From an uncultured Thermomicrobiaceae bacterium (lineage in GTDB: Bacteria > Chloroflexota > Chloroflexia > Thermomicrobiales > Thermomicrobiaceae), in the NCBI GenBank assembly GCA_938082375.1, contig CALKCJ010000007.1, positions 62,001-126,000 on the forward strand: DNA of 64,000 nt. The letters are read 5' to 3'. Every line of letters begins with the position of its first letter. The stretch's first letter is position 1. Of this stretch, positions 45,200 through 53,085 are shown piece after piece. The position numbers were made by a program, and so were the translations under genes. Below the pieces are notes generated by a model, which was not told the origin of the DNA, did not search any database, and was given only the letters and a program-made list of their open reading frames with translations.

Positions 45200-45284
45200 G
45201 GATCCCGGCGGTTTGCGGGAGGGAAATCGAAAGCCGAAAGGCGAGTAGAAAGTACCAACCAAGGATCGCCGGGATCCGTTTTGC
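45200..45284 (+). ncRNA. Unassigned structured leader or small RNA closed by an 11-bp stem
   Basis: GGATCCCGGCG (45200-45210) pairs perfectly with CGCCGGGATCC (45267-45277), enclosing 56 purine-rich bases. The interior has a GCC-GAAA-GGC hairpin (45233-45242) and a possible GTA-GAAAG-TAC hairpin (45245-45255). GTTTTGCTTCT follows the stem, so the stem could also act as a terminator. It starts at the predicted transcription start and ends 40 bases before the GYD gene, so it is either a riboswitch-like leader or a free small RNA. It matches no riboswitch class I know. Confidence 0.6.
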
Positions 45285-45323
45285 TTCTGGCTCGCTTCAC
45301 CCCGTCTCAGAAAGGAGCTCGCG

Positions 45324-45671
45324 ATGCCTACCTATGCGCTACTGACGAGACTTTCCCCGGCCACATTGGGCGAGTGGGCCAAGTGGGCCGGGAAGGAGAC
45401 GGCCGCCGATCCAAAGCTCATCGCCGACCTCGGCGAGCAAGTGTCGCACGCACTCAAGCAACAGGTCCCGGAGGCCCGCTGGATCGCCAGCTACGCCGTC
45501 CTCGGCCCATATGACTACCTCGACATCTTCGAGGCGCCTGACAACGAGACGGCTGCCAAGGTGGCAGCGGTCGTCCGAACCCACGGAAACGCCACCACCG
45601 AGACCTGGCCACTCACTCCGTGGGATCGCTTCCGCGACTTGCTCCGCGGGATGGGCGCCCGGCGCACATAA
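45324..45671 (+). CDS. GYD-domain (DUF3303-like) small protein
   Basis: A 115-residue protein with a ferredoxin-like alpha/beta fold. The family signature is present as SYAVLGPYDYLDIFEAPDNETAAKVA (about residues 50-75) and ends TETWPLTPWDRF. GYD proteins are small, cytoplasmic and of unknown function, often dimeric like the Dabb/antibiotic-monooxygenase fold. ATG 45324 has AAAGGAGCTCGCG upstream. It is intact amid decayed genes and has its own strong promoter and structured leader, so it is under selection. Confidence 0.85.
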   Translation: MPTYALLTRLSPATLGEWAKWAGKETAADPKLIADLGEQVSHALKQQVPEARWIASYAVLGPYDYLDIFEAPDNETAAKVAAVVRTHGNATTETWPLTPWDRFRDLLRGMGARRT

Positions 45672-45677
45672 CGCCGC

Positions 45678-46934
45678 TTAGTCCCCGGGCTGGAGCGTGC
45701 CCGGTACTCTAGGCAGCGATTCGCCTTCTCGCTCGCCCGCGATGCGAGCCCCACGGAGGAGTGCGAAGAGCGCAAGGTCGTAGACGCTCTTGAGGAGACC
45801 GGCTGCGAGCAGCGGCAGACCAGACAGTGGGTCGCTCCAGAGGAGCCCCGCAGCCGCCGGTGCGACCGCCGACCCAGCCGTGCGCGCGGCAGCGGTCAAC
45901 CCGGCGGCTGCTGCCCGCTCGTCCGACTCGACCAACGAGAGCAAGAGCGTCTACCGCGGTTGGGCATCAAGTGCGGCCGTCAGATGCCCAGCGACGAAGA
46001 GCGCTGCTGCCAGCGGGAAGGTGGGCATAACCGGCACAAGTGCCAGCATCACGTTGGCTGGCAAATGCGTGAACACCATCGTGCGAACCGGGCTGAAGCG
46101 CTGGGTCAGGGGTGGTGCCATCAACAGCGAGCCTGCCATTAAGAACTGAGACAGCGAGAAAATCATCCCCAGAGTTGGTGTCGATACGCCGAACTTCACG
46201 ACAAACCAGTAAGCGACCGCACTCTGCACCGCTAAGCCCACGGCGAAGGCATCCGCGGCGAACAGCCCGGAGAGCGATAGGACGAGCCGACGCGAGTGGC
46301 GCAGCCCCAGCAGTGAGCGGCCGGCCACGGCGCGAGTAGCCGGTTCGATTGTGGCCGGTAGTCGGCTCACGAGACCAAGCAACAGCGCCCCAGTTACAGC
46401 AGCGCCAAAGAACACCGCTCGGGAAGCCTCCGCTCCGACGAGACCCAGGAGATGAGGGGCCGAGGTTGCCAGCGCGCCGACCCTGCTGCCGAGCATCGCC
46501 ACGAGCGTCTAAGCCGCGATAACGCTGGTGCGTTGCTCCGCCCTGGTGGCTTCCGCTAGAGCTGCCTGCTCCAGCGCGAGCGCTGGCCCCGTATCGTAGC
46601 CGGTCGGGCCGATCGTTCCCAGGATCGCCGCCGTGAGCAGCAAAGCCGGCAGACTGCTGAGGGCGAAGACGAGGCTCGCGAGCGCTAGTGACAGCGACGC
46701 CAGCAGGAGCAGCCGCCGCCGACCCAGCCGATCGGCCAGCAGGCCGAAGAGCGCGGAACTGGCAGCTCCGATGGCCAGCATCGCGGTAAAGACCCCGCCA
46801 GCAGCTATCGGCTCGAAGCCGAGCGCGCTCAGGTGCAGGCCGAGCACGACCGCGATCGCGCCGAGCGCGATATGCCTGAGCCCAGCCATCGCTAGCAGTA
46901 GCCAGGCCGCTTTCGGCCAGCCCCAGCCGAACAC
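45678..46934 (-). pseudogene. MFS transporter with two in-frame TAG stops
   Basis: One uninterrupted reading frame of about 418 codons starts at GTG 46934 behind GGAGGACAGG and would give a 12-helix major facilitator (LLADRLGRRRLLLLASLSLAL is the loop 2-3 motif). It is broken only by TAG at 46509-46511 (after RTSVIAA, an expected Tyr or Trp) and TAG at 45951-45953 (after DAQPR, an expected Gln). Both stops are followed by the same bases ACGCTC. No frameshift is needed, so the damage is recent or the gene is occasionally read through. The substrate is unknown. Confidence 0.82.
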
Positions 46935-47181
46935 AGCCCCCTGTCCTCCCCCTCACACCTGCCGCCCAGGTTTCCCTGTCAGTCGCTCATACCCCGAGAC
47001 ACTGGCGAGCCGGTGGCCAATCTCTCGGGTCGAGCACGATCGGACGAAGGCGACGTGCAAGCTGCGCGGATCGGCACAGATAGGCTTCCAGCCTAACGCT
47101 GCCCGCTGCTAAGGCTGATCCGCTTGCCCGCAGACGTCCCGAGGCGCACTTCCTTTCCGCCGTACGGTGGGCATCGCTTCA

Positions 47182-47568
47182 CTATCCCAACGACCCCAAC
47201 GGCGGTGCCGTCGCTCCGCGGCGTTGCCCCCACTTATGCGCCCGCGCCTGCACCATAGCCCGGATCACCAGCAGGAAGGCGATTGCCACGAGCTGGCCGC
47301 CAAGGATGATCCGGTTCACGTCCAACGCCGGCTGCCAAGTGACGGTGCCGCCCTTGATCATGTAGACGCCGGCTGGTTTTGCGCTCACACCGAAACCACC
47401 ACCCCAGCCGCGCTCCTGTGCTTCGCTCTCGCCGCTCCCACCCCCTGCACCACCGGAGATCTTGGCCACCGGGATAATCGTCACACCGTCCTTCTCGTAC
47501 GGATCGCCGAAAACGCGCTTCACGCTCATCACGTCCTGGGCCTGTGCCAGAAGATCGCGAATGTCCAT
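47182..47568 (-). CDS. GerW/YtfJ family protein
   Basis: A 128-residue protein. MDIRDLLAQAQDVMSVKRVFG and VTIIPVAKISGGAGGGSG are the YtfJ/GerW signature, followed by a glycine-rich stretch (RGWGGGFGVSAKPAGVYMI) and one C-terminal hydrophobic helix (IILGGQLVAIAFLLVI). In Bacillus GerW is needed for spore germination, but homologues are widespread in non-sporing bacteria. ATG 47568 is chosen for its GGGAGGGTAGTC ribosome site. It follows the PspC gene by about 50 bases on the same strand. Confidence 0.85.
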   Translation of the reverse strand: MDIRDLLAQAQDVMSVKRVFGDPYEKDGVTIIPVAKISGGAGGGSGESEAQERGWGGGFGVSAKPAGVYMIKGGTVTWQPALDVNRIILGGQLVAIAFLLVIRAMVQARAHKWGQRRGATAPPLGSLG

Positions 47569-47619
47569 GACTACCCTCCCTGTCGGCTCCTTGCTGCCCG
47601 AGCCCATCGGCTGGCCCAC

Positions 47620-47820
47620 CTATTCTTCCGGCTCCAGCGGGACGATGATCCACAGGAGCACGTACGGGACCACGCCGGGCAGCCCACCAGGAAGCAAGAG
47701 CAGAATCCAGATCAGGCGCACCAGCCAGACAGGCGCGCCGAAGCGCTCTGCCAGGCCGCCTGCGACGCCGCCGATAATCCGGTACCGTCGCGAACGGCAC
47801 AAGCAACGTCGTGTAGCCAT
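47620..47820 (-). CDS. PspC-domain membrane protein
   Basis: A 66-residue protein with the PspC signature IIGGVAGGLAERFGAPVWLVRLIW and two membrane helices (LVRLIWILLLLPGGLPGVVP and VVPYVLLWIIVPL). PspC proteins take part in membrane-stress responses. ATG 47820 has GGAG six bases upstream; a start at 47835 would add five residues. It ends PLEPEE. Confidence 0.87.
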   Translation of the reverse strand: MATRRCLCRSRRYRIIGGVAGGLAERFGAPVWLVRLIWILLLLPGGLPGVVPYVLLWIIVPLEPEE

Positions 47821-47836
47821 CGCCATCTCCGTCACT

Positions 47837-48751
47837 CTAGCACAAGCTGGCGACGCGGAGCAGCGGCGCGAGGTCTGCCAGGAGCGCGTCCAGCTCGCGT
47901 AGATCCAGCACGTCCAGCGGGTTGCCGGCGGCAGCGCGCACGTAGTTGCTGCGAATCACCCCACGACGCCGCAACACTTCCTTGTACATGGCGACGCCGT
48001 GCAGGGCTTCGTAGTTCAGCAGCGGTAGCAGCCGGGCGTGCAGGTTGCGGGCCGTGCGCTCGTCGCCTTGTTCCAGAGCGTGCCAGATCTGGACGTGCAC
48101 GTCGGCTGCCTGACAGGCTGGCATCGTGCCACAGGCACCGCGCCGGTACTCGTCCAAAAGGTAGCGCCCACCGATGCCACCCATCACGCCCTGAAGCCGC
48201 GGCCCAGCCCGCTCCAGCAAAGCGGAGATAGCCCGCCCAGGCGGGAGCGTCTCCTCTTTCACGTACCAGGCGTGGTCGATCTCGTCCACCAGCCGGGCGA
48301 GGAACTCCGGTTCCAGGCGCGTACCCAGCGGCGCGTCGTGGTTCTGGATGAAGATCGGGATCGTGACCGCCTCGCTGAGCGCCCGGTAGTACTCCCAAAT
48401 CACGGTCGCCGGAACCGGCCGGGCATAGGGTGGCATCGCCATCACCGCGCTCGCCCCGATCTCCTGCGCGTGCCGGGCCAGCTCGACCGCCGCCTGGGCG
48501 CTACCGGCCGTGACTCCGACCACCGTCGGGACACGCCCGGCGACCTCCTCGACCATAATCCGAGCGAAGCGGCGCCGCTCCTCGTCGGTGAGCGTCCAAA
48601 ACTCGGAGGCGTTGGCCGGGCCAACGACCCCGTGCACCCCCGCATCCAGACAGAACCGGATCTCCCGGCGTAGGCTCTCTTCATCGAATGCCCCACGCTC
48701 GTCGAACGGGGTGCAGAGGATCACGTACACGCCGCGCATCTGCTGCGCCAT
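47837..48751 (-). CDS. Dihydrodipicolinate synthase/N-acetylneuraminate lyase family aldolase
   Basis: A 304-residue TIM-barrel class I aldolase. The Schiff-base Lys is Lys165 in AWYVKEETLPPG, and GVVGPANASEFWTLTDEER (residues ~41-59) gives the pyruvate-binding region. The Tyr that completes the catalytic triad in DapA is replaced (IFIQNHDAP, Gln at about 136), so it is probably not the lysine-pathway enzyme but a dehydratase or aldolase for a sugar acid or another keto acid. It stands next to the LutB-LutA gene on the same strand. Confidence 0.85.
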   Translation of the reverse strand: MAQQMRGVYVILCTPFDERGAFDEESLRREIRFCLDAGVHGVVGPANASEFWTLTDEERRRFARIMVEEVAGRVPTVVGVTAGSAQAAVELARHAQEIGASAVMAMPPYARPVPATVIWEYYRALSEAVTIPIFIQNHDAPLGTRLEPEFLARLVDEIDHAWYVKEETLPPGRAISALLERAGPRLQGVMGGIGGRYLLDEYRRGACGTMPACQAADVHVQIWHALEQGDERTARNLHARLLPLLNYEALHGVAMYKEVLRRRGVIRSNYVRAAAGNPLDVLDLRELDALLADLAPLLRVASLC

Positions 48752-48803
48752 TCCACCCCTCCTTCCTGGGCGATGCGTCGCTCGCGCCTAGCCCTTTGTG
48801 GAT

Positions 48804-51071
48804 TCAGGCGATTGGCTCGCCTCTCGCTGCCACGGCGCTCTCGTCAGCGCGTGTTTCGACCAGATCAGCCAGCCGTTCGGCGACGAGTTCTGCCAGGTGC
48901 ACCGCCCGCACCGTGCTCCCCCGCGCGTGCAGCCCACCCCGGATCTGCATCAGACACCCCGGATTGTCGGCCACGATTAAGTCGGCCCCGGTCTGCGCCG
49001 CGTTGTCCAGCTTGCGCGCGAGGATCGCCGACGAGAGCTGCGGGTAGTCCACCGAGAACGAGCCGCCGAAGCCGCAGCAGACGCTCGACTCGCGCATTTC
49101 GAGGAGGTCGCAGCCCAGCACCTCGGTCAGGAGCCGGCGTGGCGCCTCATCGATGCCGAGCGCATTGTGCGACTGGCAGGCGTCGTGATACGTCACCCGA
49201 GGGCCAGGGCGGCTCCAGCGCTGCGGCCCGAGAGCTGCGATCCGATCCAGGAACGTCGTGAAGTCGATCAGGCGTTCAGCTTGCCAGGCCGCCCGCTCCC
49301 GCCATTCGGGCTCCGTCCAGAACAGATGCTGGTAATCCTGTACCACTGCCGCCAGGCAGCTGGTCGAATTGGTCACGATCCAGTCGGCTTCGGTCGCCTC
49401 CAGCATCTGGATCGTCTGCCGGGCCATGGCCCGCGCCCGCGGCCGATCCCCCATGTTCGCCGCCACCAGGCCACAGCAGTGCTGGTCGACTGGGAACACG
49501 ACGCGGCAGCCGCAGGCTTCGAGGACACGCACGACCGCCTCACCCATCTCGGGGAGCACCCGGTCGGTCAGACAACCGGGAAAGAACGCGACGGTCATCC
49601 CGGCGGCGCGGCTGCCCTGGAAGCGCGGAGCGGGGGCAGGCCTCAGGTACGCGGCCCGGCCGACCAGGTGGCGCAAGCGGTCGCGCAGGGGCTTCCGCGC
49701 CGGAGCGATGAGATGGCGCTGCTCCGTTGCTCCGTTCAAGAAGGGGGTTCGGCGGAGGTACCTCTCGCGGTCGGCCAGTGGAGCGGTGACCAGCGCGGCC
49801 AGCCGGGCCCAGCGGTCGCCGCTCTCCGGCTTGGTCCAGCGCTCGAGCGCCTGCTCCTTCAGCGTGGGCAGTCCCAGGTGCTCGGCCACCCGGGCGCGCA
49901 CGTCGAGGATCAGCCGCGGGATCGGGATGGCCACCGGGCAGACCAGCTCGCAGGCGTTGCAGGAGACACAGAGGCTCTGCGGGTCGGCGACCGGCTCCAG
50001 CCCGTGATGGATGGCGGTGAGCGGCAGGCCGATCGGCCCGGTGTAGATGTAGCCGAAGAGATGGCCGCTCACGACCTGGTACGGCGGGCAGACGTTGGAG
50101 CAGGCGCCGCAGCGGATGCAGTAGAGCGCATCGACCAGCTCTGGATCCTCGCGAGCTGTCAGCCGGCCATTGTCGAGCAGCACGATATGCAGCTCCTTGG
50201 GGCCATGCGCGCCGCGCACCGGGGTCAGCTCGATGTCAGCGGTGCGACTCGGCCCGGTGATGAGGCTCACGCGCACAGTGAGCTTCTGGGCAGTGCCCGA
50301 GCGCGGCAGCAGCCGCAGCATGGCGGTCACGTCGTCGAGCGTGGGCACGATCTTCTCCACGCCCAGGACAGCCACGTGCACTGGCGGTAGTGTCGTCACC
50401 AGCTCGGCGTTGCCCTCGTTCGTCACGATGACCAGCGTGCCAGTCTCGGCCACGGCGGCGTTAGCGCCGGTAATGCCCATCCCTGCCTCGATGAAGTAAC
50501 GGCGCAGCTCCTGCCGGGCCACGCCCACCAGCTCGGGCGGATCGGGTGGGATCTCTCGCCCGAGCAGCCGGCTGAACAGCGCAGCGATCTCCTCCCGGGA
50601 CTTGTGGATCGCTGGCGCAATCAGGTGCGAAGGGTGCTCACCGGCGAGCTGGATGATCCACTCGCCCAGGTCGGACTCGACCACCTGGACGCCGGCCTGC
50701 TCCAGCGCCCGGTTGAGCCGGATCTCCTCGGTCGCCATCGACTTCGTCTTGACGGCCAGCCGGACGCCGTGGCGCGCGGCGATGTCCTGGACGATCGCGC
50801 ACGCCTCCTCCGCCGTGCCGGCCAGGTACACCTGCGCGCCGACCGCCTCAGCCTCGCGTTTAAACTGCTCGATGAGCTCGGGGAGCCGGGCGATGGCACT
50901 CGCCTTCCTCCGACGCAGGTCCTGGCGCATGGCTGCGAAATCCAGCCCGGCGAAGGCCTGCTCGCGCCGCTCGCGGAAGGTCGACAGCGCCCGTTCGAGC
51001 GCGCGGGCCAGGTTCGGGTCGGCAATCGCTGTCTCGAGTTCTCGCTGGAACGTCTTGCTGCGGGCCGGCAT
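48804..51071 (-). CDS. Fused LutB-LutA iron-sulfur protein (L-lactate oxidation type)
   Basis: A 755-residue fusion. The N-terminal LUD domain (residues ~1-300) has TAEEACAIVQDIAARHGVRL and GITGANAAVAETGTLVI. Two [4Fe-4S] motifs follow, CIRCGACSNVCPPYQ and CVSCNACELVCPVAIP (~320-400). The C-terminal LutA-like part has two Cys-Cys-Gly domains, FFPGCLTD..QHCCGLVA and YHDACQSHN..CCGFGGSF. In Bacillus these are separate LutB and LutA proteins that oxidise L-lactate to pyruvate with LutC. Fused forms also serve glycolate-type oxidases. LutC was not found here. Confidence 0.87.
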   Translation of the reverse strand: MPARSKTFQRELETAIADPNLARALERALSTFRERREQAFAGLDFAAMRQDLRRRKASAIARLPELIEQFKREAEAVGAQVYLAGTAEEACAIVQDIAARHGVRLAVKTKSMATEEIRLNRALEQAGVQVVESDLGEWIIQLAGEHPSHLIAPAIHKSREEIAALFSRLLGREIPPDPPELVGVARQELRRYFIEAGMGITGANAAVAETGTLVIVTNEGNAELVTTLPPVHVAVLGVEKIVPTLDDVTAMLRLLPRSGTAQKLTVRVSLITGPSRTADIELTPVRGAHGPKELHIVLLDNGRLTAREDPELVDALYCIRCGACSNVCPPYQVVSGHLFGYIYTGPIGLPLTAIHHGLEPVADPQSLCVSCNACELVCPVAIPIPRLILDVRARVAEHLGLPTLKEQALERWTKPESGDRWARLAALVTAPLADRERYLRRTPFLNGATEQRHLIAPARKPLRDRLRHLVGRAAYLRPAPAPRFQGSRAAGMTVAFFPGCLTDRVLPEMGEAVVRVLEACGCRVVFPVDQHCCGLVAANMGDRPRARAMARQTIQMLEATEADWIVTNSTSCLAAVVQDYQHLFWTEPEWRERAAWQAERLIDFTTFLDRIAALGPQRWSRPGPRVTYHDACQSHNALGIDEAPRRLLTEVLGCDLLEMRESSVCCGFGGSFSVDYPQLSSAILARKLDNAAQTGADLIVADNPGCLMQIRGGLHARGSTVRAVHLAELVAERLADLVETRADESAVAARGEPIA

Positions 51072-51216
51072 CGGGTGGGCCTTTCTCTGCGGCAGCGTGA
51101 CAGGTCATTCGCGAGAATCGTACCGCTGAGCGGGCTTCCGGAACACGGTGCCGTCGGCGTAGCCCTTCGGGCCGATACAGGAAGCGCCGATACGACTAGA
51201 GTAGAACAACTCCAGC

Positions 51217-51966
51217 GTGGTGCTGCTGGCTCGACGCGAGCGCTCGATTGGTACCGGCGCGACTGGGATAGAGAGGGCGGTGGCTTCTCCAGCAGGTCTT
51301 CCCAAAGGGTTCGCGATCTGGCACGCCGTCGAGCTCGGCGTGCGCGACGCGGGCGAGACGCGCTGGTATCGGACGCGCCTCGAGGAGTACGACACGCAAA
51401 CCGGCACACTCGCCGTCGGCTGGCCCATGGTCCAGCTCAGCTACGTCTCTGTCCACCGCGGGGACCTGGTCTACTTGGGCGCGGCGATCCTCAACGACGC
51501 GCTCTATGTCGTCGAGTGCGTCGTGGAAGAGGCCACGCTGCAGCCGCAGGCTCGGCTGGGACTCCGCCCGGCCGGGGAGTGGCACCGCATGCAGCGACGA
51601 GAGCACGTGCGCATCGAGGTCTACATCGTTCCGGAAAGCGTGCATCTTCTGGTGCCCGGGGGCGAGCCGGAGCCGCTCATGGCGAGGATGCTCGATCTGA
51701 GCGCTGGCGGCGCCCGCCTGCGCCTCGGGAAGCCGCTGCGCGTGGGCGACCGGCTGGAGATCGCGTTCACGGTGCCGGGCTGCCCGCGGCTGATCACGAC
51801 TCGCGCAGAGGTGCGGCGCTGTTGGCCGGTCGAGCATGCCGATCCCCCGCGCTGGGACGCCGGCTGTCGCTTCGAAGGACTGGGGCGGCAGGAGGCGGAT
51901 CAGCTCGTGCGCTTCATCTTCACCCGTCAGCGCGAGCTCGCTCGCCAGCTCCGTGGCGACCGGTGA
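51217..51966 (+). CDS. PilZ-domain c-di-GMP-binding protein (YcgR-like)
   Basis: A 249-residue frame with an N-terminal YcgR-type beta-barrel (residues ~35-125) and a C-terminal PilZ domain (~127-245). The c-di-GMP motif is complete: QRREHVR (RxxxR) and DLSAGGARL (D-x-S-x-x-G). It should bind the messenger made by cyclases such as the one at 11-13 kb and alter motility or surface behaviour. The start is uncertain: GTG 51217 has no clear ribosome site, and GTG 51280 has GAGAGGG only 2 bases away. Confidence 0.82.
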   Translation: MVLLARRERSIGTGATGIERAVASPAGLPKGFAIWHAVELGVRDAGETRWYRTRLEEYDTQTGTLAVGWPMVQLSYVSVHRGDLVYLGAAILNDALYVVECVVEEATLQPQARLGLRPAGEWHRMQRREHVRIEVYIVPESVHLLVPGGEPEPLMARMLDLSAGGARLRLGKPLRVGDRLEIAFTVPGCPRLITTRAEVRRCWPVEHADPPRWDAGCRFEGLGRQEADQLVRFIFTRQRELARQLRGDR

Positions 51967-52441
51967 CCGGGGTCGAGGTGCCAGCACTTCGGCCCCCTTC
52001 AGGTGAGGGCCGGAGCGCTGGTGCGCCCGTTATCAGACTGAGGGAACGAGGTGAATTCGTCGAACCCACAGTCTTTGGCACTCCCCTAGGGTTAATCTTC
52101 GACGTGACATTTTGGCCCGTCTATGCTGCCGCCAATATCTATCATGACGGGACACCGTTTGCGACTCCGTGTACGCACTGAGGAGACCCGAGATGTACCT
52201 GGCGCCGTTCTGCGCCCTCCTGGAACTGCCGGCCATGGCCATCAGGACGTCGCGGCACCTTAGACCAGCTAGACCGTCCCTATGGTGGAGACCTCACGCT
52301 TGGCTCAGACGCCTATGCTGCGCCGCCTTGGCGTAGGTGGCGCGAAGCGACTCCACGTGGTGGCCGGACAGGAGCGGTTTGCGCATCCATCGCCCGGCTC
52401 CGCACGCCGGCTTCGCTCGCTGAATAAGTCGACTGTGCCGC
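51967..52441 (+). other. Gene-free stretch before the T-box promoter
   Basis: About 475 bases with short open frames only; none resembles a known protein. Nothing supportable is seen here on either strand. Confidence 0.4.
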
Positions 52442-52470
52442 TGGACAGCAGGGGCCGTATGGGCTACACT
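52442..52470 (+). promoter_or_regulatory. Promoter of the T-box leader
   Basis: TGGACA (52442-52447) and TACACT (52465-52470) are 17 bases apart. Transcription would start near 52477, just before stem I of the T-box. Confidence 0.65.
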
Positions 52471-52476
52471 ACCTGT

Positions 52477-52764
52477 GCCAACGCGATACGGCAGCGGCGG
52501 TGAAGAGGAGAGTAGTCGGCGGGACCGGTACAGAGAGCCGCGAGAGCTGAGAGAGCGGCCCGTTACTGCCGGCGAAGAAGGCCTCGGAGCTTCGCCCCGA
52601 GCCCGCGGATCGTGGGGGTAGGCGGCGACGGTCGGTTCCCGTTAGCGAACCGCTGTGTCTCACGACGAGGCACAGGCTGAGGCCGCCGCCCGCGAGGGCG
52701 CGGCGAAGCGGGGTGGTACCGCGAAAGTAGACCGCTCGCCCCCGTTCGGGCGAGCGGTCTTTGG
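52477..52764 (+). promoter_or_regulatory. T-box riboswitch with lysine (AAG) specifier
   Basis: A full tRNA-sensing leader. Stem I is closed by GGTGAAG (52499-52505) with CTTCGCC (52590-52596). The AGTA (52511-52514) and GAA (52574-52576) sides of the loop-E motif are present, joined by GTCGGC/GCCGGC. The apical AGAGAGCCG..GCTGAGA..CGG region follows. One base after GAA comes the triplet AAG (52578-52580), in the specifier position known from glyQS leaders, so it should read tRNA-Lys(CTT). The T-box AAGCGGGGTGGTACCGCG is at 52706-52723. Uncharged tRNA would bind the TGG bulge and block the terminator that follows, turning on the LysX-type gene downstream. Confidence 0.9.
52730..52763 (+). terminator. 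Intrinsic terminator of the T-box leader
   Basis: GACCGCTCGCCC and GGGCGAGCGGTC form a perfect 12-bp stem with a short loop, followed by TTTGGATTT. It lies 6 bases after the T-box sequence, the normal place for the terminator that competes with the antiterminator. Confidence 0.9.
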
Positions 52765-53085
52765 ATTTCAACGGCGGCGTGGTGATGCTCTATCGTGCGG
52801 CGAAGGTTAGCGCCGAGTCAATCGAGATGTCCGGTACCTGTCATTGTTGCCGGGCCGGCCGGGTGACGCTCTGCCACCCGGCGGGGCGATTTCCCAGCCT
52901 GGGCATCCGCTCGTCTCGATTGCTGGCCCCGGTCGCGCATCGTACCGATCGCTGGAGCTGGTTCCCTCTCTGGCGGGCCGGCATCGCGAAACGCTCAAAA
53001 CGGGCAGCCAAACCGAAACGGCTGACCCGTGGAGGGATGACGATGCCGGTTGTCTGTATCGAGAGACGCCAGAGAGGCCGAACCC
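52765..53085 (+). other. Leader between the T-box terminator and the LysX-type gene
   Basis: About 320 bases inside the predicted transcript. LysW, the small Glu-rich zinc protein that normally partners LysX, was looked for in all three frames and not found. A frame with MSGTCHCCRAGRVTLC lacks the CPxCG pairs of LysW. No gene is supported. Confidence 0.45.

Noticed and set aside
45200-45284. Considered as a glycine, THF, fluoride, guanidine or c-di-GMP riboswitch, or a self-cleaving ribozyme
   Set aside because: None of the core sequences of those classes that I know is present; left as an unassigned structured RNA.
51967-52181. C-terminal extension of a long plus-strand frame (FVEPTVFGTPLGLIFDVTF)
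   Set aside because: The sequence hints at a membrane segment, but the frame has no start of its own and runs across the PilZ gene in another frame.
52765-53085. Possible lysW gene between the T-box and lysX
   Set aside because: No frame shows the two CPxCG pairs and Glu-rich tail of LysW; the Cys in MSGTCHCCRAG do not fit the pattern.
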